A stretch of 64,000 bases of DNA from positions 2,643,592 to 2,707,591 of the forward strand of contig NZ_CP100416.1 of assembly GCF_026017845.1 (NCBI RefSeq). The letters run 5' to 3'. This document shows, one piece after another, positions 1-6,944 of the stretch. The stretch's first letter is position 1. Every line of letters starts with the position of its first letter. This DNA comes from Amycolatopsis mediterranei. Lineage in GTDB: Bacteria > Actinomycetota > Actinomycetes > Mycobacteriales > Pseudonocardiaceae. Both the position numbers and the translations under genes were made by a program. Below the pieces are notes generated by a model, which was not told the origin of the DNA, searched no databases, and saw nothing but the letters and a program-made list of their open reading frames with translations.

Positions 1-234
1 GGGGCGGGCATCGCGGAGCTCGTCGAGGTGATCGCCGACCGCCTGCCGCGGCCGGAGGTCACGGTCGACGTCCTGGTGCCCTACTCGCGCGGCGAGCTGG
101 TCGCGCGGGCGCACGCGGACGGCGAGGTCCTCGAAGAGGAGCACGCCGAGGACGGCACGCGCCTGCTGGTGCGGGTCCGCCCGGACCTCGCGGCGGCTTT
201 GCGCGAGTACGAGACCAACTCGACCAGGGCCTGA
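1..234 (+). CDS. hflX: GTPase HflX, C-terminal end (partial)
   Basis: The window opens inside this gene, leaving 77 codons and a TGA stop. The remaining residues resemble the C-terminal domain of HflX, the ribosome-associated GTPase that rescues or splits stalled ribosomes: an LVPYSRGELV-type strand followed by a VRVRPDLAAALREYE-like end. The GTPase motifs lie outside the window. Position supports the call, because actinobacterial hflX often lies just before lexA. A long hairpin follows the stop within 6 nt. Only the tail is visible, so identity rests on a short stretch plus synteny. Confidence 0.72.
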   Translation, partial: GAGIAELVEVIADRLPRPEVTVDVLVPYSRGELVARAHADGEVLEEEHAEDGTRLLVRVRPDLAAALREYETNSTRA

Positions 235-239
235 CACGT

Positions 240-278
240 CTCCGTAGTGTGCGGCACGAAGAGCCGCACACTACGGAG
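240..278 (+). promoter_or_regulatory. 16-bp perfect hairpin between hflX and the next gene, covering its Shine-Dalgarno
   Basis: Positions 240-255 pair perfectly with 263-278 around a 7-nt loop (ACGAAGA). The 3' arm contains the start of the GGAGG at 275-279 that serves the GTG at 287. It may act as an hflX terminator, as a translation-blocking structure for the downstream gene, or both. There is no T-run, as is usual in high-GC actinobacteria. Confidence 0.6.
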
Positions 279-286
279 GTGGCTGG

Positions 287-1303
287 GTGCGCTGGGTCGT
301 CGCGTTGGTCTTCTTGGCCGTGTTCAGCGGGTCGGTGCCCGCTTCGGCGGCCCCGGCGGCTCCGGAACCGTTGTGCACGGTGAAGGACCCCCGGATCGAC
401 GAGCTGTCCGGCCTGGTCTCCGACGGTGCGAAGCTGTACGCGATCAACGACGGCGGCAGCAAGGTCCAGGTGTTCGTGCTGGGCCGGGACTGCAAGGTCC
501 AGAAGGTCCTCACGGACAAGACCGACCCCTTCGACGTCGAAGACCTGGCCCGCACGCCGGACGGCCGGCTGTGGCTGTCGGACACGGGCGACAACAAGAT
601 GGGCCGGCTGACGGTCGCGCTGCTGGAGATGAGTCCCGAGGGCAAGGTCACGCTGCACCGGCTCACCTACCCGGACGGCCAGCACGACACCGAAGCGCTG
701 ATCATGGACAAGGCGGGCACGCCGTACCTGATCACCAAGGACATCCTCGGCGAAGCCGGCGTGTACCGGCCTTCGGGGCCGCTGGCGAGCCCGGGCCCGA
801 CCAACCTGGAGAAGGTCGGCACGGTGAAGATCGCCACGACGGACACCCAGGGCGGCCCGGTGGGCTCGATCGGCTCGGTCCTGGTGACGGGCGGCGCTTC
901 GACGGCCGACGGCAGCGTCATCGCGTTGCGGACCTACACGGACGCGTACCTGTACGCGGCGCCGGACGGCGACGTCCCGGCGGCGCTGCAGCGCACTCCG
1001 GTGCGGATCCCGTTGCCGGGGGAGAAGCAGGGCGAGGCGATCGCGTTCGACCCCGACGGGACGTTGCTCTCCGGCAGCGAAGGCGTGGGCCAGCCCCTCC
1101 GCGCGGTGCGGGGCGCGGCGGCATCGGCCGCGCAGTCCGGCGCACCGGCGAAGGGGACGACCTCGACCGCCACCGGCGCGTCAGCCGGCTCGGCGGAGGA
1201 CGGGTCCGGGCTTCCCATCCTGCCTGCCGCCGGGATCACGGTCGCGGTGGTCGGCTTGGGCTGGTTCGGCTTCAGCAGGCTGCGCCGCCGAACCCGCCGC
1301 TGA
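287..1303 (+). CDS. Secreted/membrane-anchored hypothetical protein with propeller-like repeats
   Basis: A 338-residue protein of no family I can name. Residues 1-22 form a signal peptide (hydrophobic core, then ASA-A). The middle has repeated strands such as GLVSDGAKLYAINDGG and LARTPDGRLWLSDTGDN, the spacing of beta-propeller or phytase/esterase-like sheets. The C-terminus has a low-complexity Ala/Ser/Thr/Gly stretch, one transmembrane helix (LPAAGITVAVVGLGWFGF) and Arg-rich residues, so the protein is probably anchored with the propeller outside. The GTG start has GGAGG at 275-279, 7 nt upstream, inside a strong hairpin. It converges on lexA with terminators between. Confidence 0.85.
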   Translation: MRWVVALVFLAVFSGSVPASAAPAAPEPLCTVKDPRIDELSGLVSDGAKLYAINDGGSKVQVFVLGRDCKVQKVLTDKTDPFDVEDLARTPDGRLWLSDTGDNKMGRLTVALLEMSPEGKVTLHRLTYPDGQHDTEALIMDKAGTPYLITKDILGEAGVYRPSGPLASPGPTNLEKVGTVKIATTDTQGGPVGSIGSVLVTGGASTADGSVIALRTYTDAYLYAAPDGDVPAALQRTPVRIPLPGEKQGEAIAFDPDGTLLSGSEGVGQPLRAVRGAAASAAQSGAPAKGTTSTATGASAGSAEDGSGLPILPAAGITVAVVGLGWFGFSRLRRRTRR

Positions 1304-1304
1304 C

Positions 1305-1326
1305 CTTCGGCTCCCCACGGCCGAAG
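1305..1326 (+). terminator. Hairpin terminator after the secreted protein gene
   Basis: A 7-bp stem (CTTCGGC 1305-1311 with GCCGAAG 1320-1326) and 8-nt loop, immediately after the TGA at 1301-1303. Confidence 0.5.
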
Positions 1327-1347
1327 ATCATCCGATCCGGTGAATCT

Positions 1348-1370
1348 CCCGGGCCGTGCGAAAGCCCGGG
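1348..1370 (-). terminator. Hairpin terminator after lexA
   Basis: CCCGGGC (1348-1354) pairs with GCCCGGG (1364-1370) around a 9-nt loop, 6 nt beyond the lexA stop in the direction of its transcription. Confidence 0.5.
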
Positions 1371-1376
1371 CGCTCC

Positions 1377-2102
1377 CTAGAGGCGTCGCAGGACCGCGAC
1401 GACCTTGCCGAGCACCGTGGCGTCGTCACCGGGGATCGGCTCGTACGCCTCGTTGTGCGGCATCAGCCAGATGTGGCCGCCCTTGCGCTTGAACGTCTTG
1501 ACCGTGGCTTCGCCGTCGATCATCGCCGCGACGATCTCGCCGTTGTCCGCGTCCGGCTGCTGGCGGACCACGACCCAGTCGCCGTCGGTGATGGCCGCGT
1601 CGATCATCGAGTCGCCGGTGACCTTCAGCAGGAACAGCTCGCCCTCGCCGACGATCTCCCGCGGCAGCGGGAAGACGTCCTCGATGGCCTGCTCGGCCAG
1701 CACCGGGCCACCGGCGGCGATCCGGCCGACCAGCGGCACGTACGCCGCCTTCGGCATGACCGGCTGCTGGTCCATCTCGATGCCCATGGGGTTGTCGTCG
1801 GTCGCCGAGAGGACGCCGACCGCGCGCGGGCGGTTCGCGTCCCGGCGGAGGTAACCCTTGCGCTGCAGGGCGCGCAGCTGGTGCGAGACCGACGACGTCG
1901 AGGTCAGCCCGACCGCCTCGCCGATTTCGCGGACGCTCGGCGGGTAGCCGAACCGGCTCACCCACGAGCGGATCACGTCGAGCACCTGCTGCTGGCGGAC
2001 GGTGAGGGTCTCGTCCACGTCGTACACCTCGGGCATGGCGTGCACCTTGCCCGAGCCGCCGGGGGACCCACTGGTCCTGCCCGCCTTGTTCTCCTTCGCC
2101 AC
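1377..2102 (-). CDS. lexA: SOS repressor LexA
   Basis: Repressor of the DNA-damage (SOS) regulon; RecA-ssDNA filaments trigger its self-cleavage. From the chosen start it has 241 residues: a winged helix-turn-helix (about 32-95, with the [20 protein letters not shown] core) and an S24 peptidase domain. The cleavage bond is Ala130-Gly131 in RIAAGG, the nucleophile is Ser165 in GDSM and the base is Lys202 in TVKTFK. The GTG at 2102 was chosen because GGGAGG sits 7 nt upstream; an open frame extends 36 codons further but lacks support. A near-consensus SOS box lies 136 nt upstream, which predicts autoregulation. Confidence 0.97.
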   Translation of the reverse strand: MAKENKAGRTSGSPGGSGKVHAMPEVYDVDETLTVRQQQVLDVIRSWVSRFGYPPSVREIGEAVGLTSTSSVSHQLRALQRKGYLRRDANRPRAVGVLSATDDNPMGIEMDQQPVMPKAAYVPLVGRIAAGGPVLAEQAIEDVFPLPREIVGEGELFLLKVTGDSMIDAAITDGDWVVVRQQPDADNGEIVAAMIDGEATVKTFKRKGGHIWLMPHNEAYEPIPGDDATVLGKVVAVLRRL

Positions 2103-2237
2103 TGCGTCGCCTCCCAGACGTTCGCTGCACGTATCTTCGCGCCGGCCACCGCCCGCGGGGGTGCGGGCAGCCTCGCCGGGCGGCATCTGCCCGGCAGATG
2201 CCCTGGTCACCGACGTTAGCCCCCGGGCACGACGATT

Positions 2238-2253
2238 TCAAACATCTGTTCGA
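2238..2253. promoter_or_regulatory. SOS box (LexA site) on the lexA side
   Basis: TCAAACATCTGTTCGA matches the actinobacterial LexA box TCGAAC-N4-GTTCGA at 11 of 12 fixed positions. It lies in the region shared by divergent lexA and the LysM gene. Confidence 0.85.
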
Positions 2254-2317
2254 TCGACACGCCGTGTCCGCTCGATTTTGTCGGTGGCAGGTGGTAGACC
2301 TTCGCACGGGCGTTCGA

Positions 2318-2333
2318 TAGAACGCCTGTTCGA
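2318..2333. promoter_or_regulatory. Second SOS box, on the LysM-gene side
   Basis: TAGAACGCCTGTTCGA matches TCGAAC-N4-GTTCGA at 11 of 12 fixed positions. It is 61 nt before the LysM-gene ATG, so that gene should be damage-inducible independently of lexA. Confidence 0.8.
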
Positions 2334-2394
2334 CCTTGATCCACGGGCCTCCGGTCCGGGAAACGGGCGGACACAGGGTTTCGAGGAGGTTCGG

Positions 2395-2859
2395 ATGTCC
2401 ATTCTGGCCGAACGCGGACACGTTCGCCCGGCGACCCCGGTCCCGGCGCCCCTCCGTCCCGTGCGCGTCCTGCGCGGTCGCCGCGGCGAGGTGCACCGCC
2501 CGCCGACGCGCGCGCGGGTCGTGGCGGGCCGCCGCCCGGCCGGCGCCCCCTGCGCGGCGCCGCGGCGGGTGCCGGTGCGCTGGCCGTGGCTCGCCGCGCT
2601 CGCCGTCGCGAGCTGCCTGGTGGTCACCGGGCTGGGGCTCTTCGGCGGCGGCGCGCCGGGTGCCCCGGTGCCCGAGCGGACCGCGACGGTGTCGGTCGAG
2701 CAGGGCGACACGCTCGCGTCGCTGGCCGCGCGATTCGCCCCGGAGAGCGAGCCGGGCGCGGTGGTCGCCCGGATCAAGGAGCTGAACCGCCTGGATCAGG
2801 CCGTGCTGGTGCCCGGTCTGCCGCTCACGGTCCCGGTTGCCGACGTCCCGGCGCCGTAA
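2395..2859 (+). CDS. SOS-associated LysM membrane protein (ChiZ/DivS-position gene)
   Basis: A 154-residue protein: a basic, Arg/Pro-rich cytoplasmic segment (1-62), one transmembrane helix (63-84, WPWLAALAVASCLVV) and an extracytoplasmic LysM-like domain (96-148, with QGDTLASLAARF and the LNRL and VPGLPLTVP strands). ATG 2395 has GAGGAGG at 2383-2389. Divergence from lexA and its own SOS box match mycobacterial Rv2719c/ChiZ and corynebacterial DivS, small membrane proteins that delay division after DNA damage. A role as SOS division inhibitor is inferred from position, box and architecture; no enzymatic motif is visible. Confidence 0.88.
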   Translation: MSILAERGHVRPATPVPAPLRPVRVLRGRRGEVHRPPTRARVVAGRRPAGAPCAAPRRVPVRWPWLAALAVASCLVVTGLGLFGGGAPGAPVPERTATVSVEQGDTLASLAARFAPESEPGAVVARIKELNRLDQAVLVPGLPLTVPVADVPAP

Positions 2860-3348
2860 GTCCCCGCGGGGATGAGTGGTGCACCGCGGGGTGGCGGTGA
2901 CGGCTCCGGTGCCGGTCGGCTGCACCGCTGCGGTGATGGCCGGTGTCGGCTCGAAGCGCGGGCAGCGCCCAAGTAAGCAGGCCTTGCGCTGCACTGCTGC
3001 GGTGATGGCCGGTGTTGTCCCGGAGTCCGGGCCGCACCCCGGGCAAGCGTGCCTTGCGCATGTCGTTCCGGCCTTGGTGCCGAGCGCCGCGGACGGCCGC
3101 CGCGAAATCACCCGGCCCGGTGAAACCTCCGCCCGCCGAAACCACCCGCCCGCCCGATCCGAAGGCCGCCTGAAGCGTCCCGCCGTGCCACCCGAACAGA
3201 CCAACCCCGCCCCGACCAGGGCGAGCACCCCGCGACCCCCTCGCCACCGCCGTTCCGGCCCCGCCGGACGCGCCGCGCCGGTCTCACCCGGCCGAGGTGG
3301 AACCCGGCCGCGTCGCTTGCGCACGCCCCCGCCGAGTTCTACGCTCGC
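2860..3348. other. Gene-free region before nrdR with an imperfect tandem repeat
   Basis: No convincing gene between the LysM protein stop and the nrdR promoter. Open frames on both strands lack ribosome sites and read as low-complexity Arg/Pro/Gly. The left half holds an imperfect direct repeat (2919-3059); the right half (3100-3340) is C/G-rich with nothing recognisable. Confidence 0.5.
2919..3059. repeat. Imperfect tandem repeat, unit about 69-71 bp
   Basis: A 28-bp block at 2919-2946 recurs at 2988-3015 with one difference (GCTGCAC[C/T]GCTGCGGTGATGG, then CCGGTGT). A second shared block, (G)CAAG[C]..GCCTTGCGC, occurs at about 2973-2989 and 3043-3059. Together they suggest two diverged copies of a unit of about 70 bp. 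Confidence 0.6.
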
Positions 3349-3364
3349 CCGCTATATGTAGTAG
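3349..3364. promoter_or_regulatory. Candidate NrdR box
   Basis: The core CTATATGTAG (3352-3361) matches the NrdR-box core CwAtATaTwG except at one position. It lies about 175 bp before nrdR, where NrdR boxes of nrdRJ operons are expected. A weaker partner (CCACAGGTTG, 3384-3393) sits 32 bp downstream, near the usual spacing of paired NrdR boxes. Confidence 0.5.
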
Positions 3365-3379
3365 TTACACCGCTGTAGT

Positions 3380-3452
3380 TGGTCCACAGGTTGGGGTAGA
3401 CTGGGCAGCAGTTGTCCACAGCTGGTCGGCGTTTACCCACCGGATGTCCACA
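3380..3452. promoter_or_regulatory. Cluster of three DnaA-box-like 9-mers before nrdR
   Basis: TTGTCCACA at 3412-3420 is the actinobacterial DnaA-box consensus. TGGTCCACA (3380-3388) and ATGTCCACA (3444-3452) each differ by one base. All three have the same orientation. Confidence 0.45.
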
Positions 3453-3537
3453 AAACGATCACCAAGTGCAGGGGTGCGCGGTGGCCGCGGGGACGTCGAC
3501 CGCGGGCGGCCGGCGAGGAGGGGAAGGTGATCGGCGG

Positions 3538-4032
3538 ATGAGGTGCCCGTTCTGCCGGCATGCGGACTCTCGGGTCGTCGACTCCCGAGAGGTGGATGAA
3601 GGCCAGGCGATCCGCAGGCGGCGCTCGTGCGCGTCGTGCGGACGGCGGTTCACGACGTCGGAGACGATGGTGCTCGCCGTCGTCAAGCGGTCCGGCGTCA
3701 CCGAACAGTTCAGCCGGGACAAGGTGGTGAGCGGCGTCCGCCGCGCCTGCCAGGGCAGGCCGGTCGACGACGACGCGCTGCAGCAGCTCGCGCAGCGCGT
3801 GGAGGAGTCGATCCGCTCCGCCGGGCTGGCGGAGATCCCGAGTCACGAGGTCGGCCTGGCCATCCTGGGCCCGCTGCGTGAGCTCGACGGGGTCGCCTAC
3901 CTCCGGTTCGCCAGTGTCTACCGGTCCTTCTCCTCGGTCGAAGACTTCGAGAAGGAGATCGCCGACCTCCGTGAGGCCATGGCGGGTTCTGTTGCCCACG
4001 AGGAGAGCGATCAGCGTGAAGACGGCGACTGA
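3538..4032 (+). CDS. nrdR: Transcriptional repressor NrdR
   Basis: Nucleotide-sensing repressor of ribonucleotide reductase genes. 164 residues: an N-terminal zinc ribbon with Cys3, Cys6, Cys31 and Cys34 (MRCPFC..., CASCG), an ATP-cone (about 46-136, VVKRSG to [11 protein letters not shown]) that senses dATP/ATP, and a short acidic tail. The start was fixed at the ATG encoding MRCPFC, the invariant N-terminus of the family. The frame is open upstream to 3412, but those codons overlap the promoter elements. It is followed after 30 nt by nrdJ, the classic nrdRJ operon. NrdR-like and DnaA-like boxes lie upstream. Confidence 0.97.
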   Translation: MRCPFCRHADSRVVDSREVDEGQAIRRRRSCASCGRRFTTSETMVLAVVKRSGVTEQFSRDKVVSGVRRACQGRPVDDDALQQLAQRVEESIRSAGLAEIPSHEVGLAILGPLRELDGVAYLRFASVYRSFSSVEDFEKEIADLREAMAGSVAHEESDQREDGD

Positions 4033-4062
4033 GCCGTCCCGCTGCGGGAGAGGGTTCAACCG

Positions 4063-6876
4063 ATGACGGAAACCGTGGGAACGGGGGCCCGCGCGGCCGC
4101 CGGCAAGAAGGGCAAGACCGCCGGCGGGCTGAGCGTTCAGCGCGTCTTCACCACCGAGGGCCAGCACCCCTACGACCAGGTGACCTGGGAGCAGCGGGAC
4201 GTCGTCATGACGAACTGGCGCGACGGCTCGGTCAACTTCGAACAGCGCGGCGTGGAGTTCCCCGATTTCTGGTCGGTCAACGCCACCAACATCGTCACCA
4301 GCAAGTACTTCCGCGGCGCCGTCGGCAGCCCGCAGCGCGAACGCAGCCTCAAGCAGCTCATCGACCGGGTCGTGCACACCTACGTCAAGGCCGCGCGCGA
4401 CCACGGCTACTTCGCCGCGCCGCAGGACCTCGAGATCTTCGAGCACGAGCTCACCTGGATGCTGCTGCACCAGGTCTTCAGCTTCAACTCCCCGGTCTGG
4501 TTCAACGTCGGCACGCCGTCGAAGCAGCAGGTCAGCGCCTGCTTCATCCTCGCGGTCGACGACACGATGGAGTCGATCCTCAACTGGTACCGCGAAGAGG
4601 GCCTGATCTTCAAGGGCGGCTCCGGCGCCGGGCTGAACCTCTCCCGCATCCGCTCCTCGAAGGAGCTGCTCACCTCCGGCGGCACCGCGTCCGGGCCGGT
4701 CTCGTTCATGCGCGGCGCCGACGCGTCCGCGGGCACCATCAAGTCCGGCGGCGCCACCCGGCGCGCGGCGAAGATGGTCGTGCTCGACGTCGACCACCCG
4801 GACATCGAGGAGTTCATCCAGACCAAGGCGCGCGAAGAGAAGAAGATCAAGGTCCTCCGCGACGCCGGGTTCGACATGGACCTCTCCGGCGCGGACATCT
4901 CCTCCGTCCAGTACCAGAACGCGAACAACTCGGTCCGCGTGACCGACGAGTTCATGCAGGCGGTCGAGAACGGCACCGAATTCGGCCTGCGCGCCCGGCT
5001 CACCGGCGAGGTCATCGACCGCACCGACGCGAAGAAGCTGTTCCGCACGATGGCCCAGGCCGCCTGGGAGTGCGCCGACCCCGGCATCCAGTACGACGGC
5101 ACGATCAACGACTGGCACACCTGCCCGGAGTCGGGCCGGATCACCGCGTCGAACCCGTGCAGCGAGTACATGCACCTCGACAACTCCAGCTGCAACCTGG
5201 CGTCGCTGAACCTGCTGAAGTTCGTCACCCCCGAGGGCACCTTCGACGCGCCGCTGTTCGCCCGCGCCGTCGAGTTCGTCATCACGGCGATGGACGTCTC
5301 GATCTGCTTCGCGGACTTCCCGACCGAGCCGATCGCCGACACCACGCGGAAGTTCCGCCAGCTCGGCATCGGCTACGCCAACCTCGGCGCGCTGCTGATG
5401 GCGCTGGGTCACGCGTACGACTCCGAAGGCGGCCGCGCGCTCGCGGCGGCGATCACGTCGCTGATGACGGGCGTGTCCTACCGGCGTTCGGCGGAGATGG
5501 CCCGGGTCGTCGGCGCGTACGAGGGCTACGCGCGCAACGCCGAAGCGCACCAGCGCGTGATGCGCAAGCACGCGGCGGCGAACGAGCTCGTCCGCACCTA
5601 CCACTCCAACGACGCCGCGGTCCGCGCGCTGGCGACGGAGGAGTGGCAGAAGGGCATCGAAATCGGCGCGAAGCACGGCTGGCGCAACGCGCAGGCGTCG
5701 GTGCTCGCCCCCACCGGCACCATCGGCTTCATGATGGACTGCGACACCACCGGGATCGAGCCGGACTTCTCGCTGGTGAAGTTCAAGAAGCTCGTCGGCG
5801 GCGGCTCGATGCAGATCGTCAACCAGACGGTGCCGCGCGCGCTGGAGGCGCTGGGCTACCTGACCGAGCAGGTCGAGGCGATCGTCGAGTACGTGGCGCA
5901 GAACGGCCACGTCGTCGACGCGCCGGGGCTGCGGCCCGAGCACTACGAGGTGTTCGACTGCGCGGTCGGCGAGCGCTCGATCGCGCCGATGGGGCACGTC
6001 CGGATGATGGCCGCGGTGCAGCCGTTCCTGTCCGGCGCCATCTCCAAGACGGTCAACATGCCGGAGTCGGCGACGGTCGAAGAGGTCGAGGAGATCTACT
6101 TCCAGGGCTGGAAGCTCGGCCTGAAGGCCCTCGCCATCTACCGCGACAACTGCAAGGTCGGCCAGCCGCTGTCGACGGCGAAGAAGGAATCGGCGGCGGC
6201 CGAACCGGAGAAGGTCGTCGAGTACCGCCCGGTGCGCAAGCGCCTGCCGAAGAAGCGCCCGAGCCAGACGGTGTCGTTCACCGTCGGCGGCGCGGAGGGC
6301 TACCTGACGGCGGGCTCGTACCCGGACGACGGCCTCGGCGAGATCTTCGTCAAGCTCGGCAAGCAGGGCTCGACGCTGGCCGGCGTGATGGACGCGTTCT
6401 CGATGTCGATCTCGGTCGGCCTCCAGCACGGCATCCCGCTCGAGTTCTACGTCTCCAAGTTCTGCAACCTCCGCTTCGAGCCGGCGGGCATGACGGACGA
6501 CCCGGACATCCGCATCGCGACCAGCGTGATGGACTACCTGTTCCGCCGCCTGGCCCTGGACTACCTGCCGTACGAGAAGCGCTCCCAGCTGGGCATCCTC
6601 TCGGCGGACGAGCGGTCGGCCGAAGTCGAGGCGACGTACGGCAACCCCGGCGTCGACCTGGAGGCCCTGCAGTCCACAGTGGACGCCTCACCGGAGCCGC
6701 ACGCGGACGAACCGGAGCACCCCCACCGCGAAGCCCGGACGACGACGGAGCTGATGGAGCTCCGCCTCGGCAAGGCGGCGGACGCCCCGCTCTGCATGAC
6801 GTGCGGAACGAAGATGCGCCCGGCCGGCTCCTGCTACGCGTGCGAAGGCTGCGGCGCCACGTCCGGCTGCAGCTGA
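4063..6876 (+). CDS. nrdJ: Adenosylcobalamin-dependent (class II) ribonucleotide reductase
   Basis: Reduces ribonucleotides to deoxyribonucleotides with a radical derived from coenzyme B12, without needing oxygen. 937 residues, the large actinobacterial form. Visible marks include the active-site region SNPCSEYMHLDNSSCNL near residue 365, the FNSPVWFNVG stretch near 145 and the APTGTIGFMMDCDTTGIEPD barrel motif near 550. The C-terminal tail has four or more Cys (CMTCGTKM..., CYACEGCG, GCS), a zinc-ribbon or shuttle-cysteine tail. Purine-rich GGGAGAGGG precedes the ATG. Second gene of nrdRJ. No cobalamin riboswitch can fit in the 30-nt gap. Confidence 0.97.
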   Translation: MTETVGTGARAAAGKKGKTAGGLSVQRVFTTEGQHPYDQVTWEQRDVVMTNWRDGSVNFEQRGVEFPDFWSVNATNIVTSKYFRGAVGSPQRERSLKQLIDRVVHTYVKAARDHGYFAAPQDLEIFEHELTWMLLHQVFSFNSPVWFNVGTPSKQQVSACFILAVDDTMESILNWYREEGLIFKGGSGAGLNLSRIRSSKELLTSGGTASGPVSFMRGADASAGTIKSGGATRRAAKMVVLDVDHPDIEEFIQTKAREEKKIKVLRDAGFDMDLSGADISSVQYQNANNSVRVTDEFMQAVENGTEFGLRARLTGEVIDRTDAKKLFRTMAQAAWECADPGIQYDGTINDWHTCPESGRITASNPCSEYMHLDNSSCNLASLNLLKFVTPEGTFDAPLFARAVEFVITAMDVSICFADFPTEPIADTTRKFRQLGIGYANLGALLMALGHAYDSEGGRALAAAITSLMTGVSYRRSAEMARVVGAYEGYARNAEAHQRVMRKHAAANELVRTYHSNDAAVRALATEEWQKGIEIGAKHGWRNAQASVLAPTGTIGFMMDCDTTGIEPDFSLVKFKKLVGGGSMQIVNQTVPRALEALGYLTEQVEAIVEYVAQNGHVVDAPGLRPEHYEVFDCAVGERSIAPMGHVRMMAAVQPFLSGAISKTVNMPESATVEEVEEIYFQGWKLGLKALAIYRDNCKVGQPLSTAKKESAAAEPEKVVEYRPVRKRLPKKRPSQTVSFTVGGAEGYLTAGSYPDDGLGEIFVKLGKQGSTLAGVMDAFSMSISVGLQHGIPLEFYVSKFCNLRFEPAGMTDDPDIRIATSVMDYLFRRLALDYLPYEKRSQLGILSADERSAEVEATYGNPGVDLEALQSTVDASPEPHADEPEHPHREARTTTELMELRLGKAADAPLCMTCGTKMRPAGSCYACEGCGATSGCS

Positions 6877-6917
6877 TCCTGAGCTCCACCGTGTCCCTCG
6901 CCAGAGCGGAGGTCGCG

Positions 6918-6943
6918 CCGGCGGGGGAGACGGAGCCCGCCGG
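6918..6943. terminator. Bidirectional hairpin between nrdJ and the TPR gene
   Basis: CCGGCGGG (6918-6925) pairs with CCCGCCGG (6936-6943) around a 10-nt loop, in the 68-bp gap between two convergent stops. Confidence 0.55.
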
Positions 6944-6944
6944 G

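Noticed and set aside
1426..3324. 632-codon minus-strand frame across lexA and the LysM gene
   Set aside because: It overlaps lexA in another frame and crosses the SOS boxes and repeat; composition is low-complexity Arg/Pro/Gly.
2876..3361. Possible small protein in the gap before nrdR
   Set aside because: No ribosome site or leaderless -10, and the translation simply reads through the tandem repeat.
4033..4062. Cobalamin riboswitch expected for a B12-dependent enzyme
   Set aside because: Only 30 nt separate nrdR and nrdJ, and no B12-box-like sequence was seen upstream of nrdR.
3433..6429. 998-codon open frame on the minus strand
   Set aside because: It lies antisense to nrdJ, whose product is recognised throughout; the translation is Arg/Asp/Val/Leu-rich shadow sequence typical of high-GC DNA.
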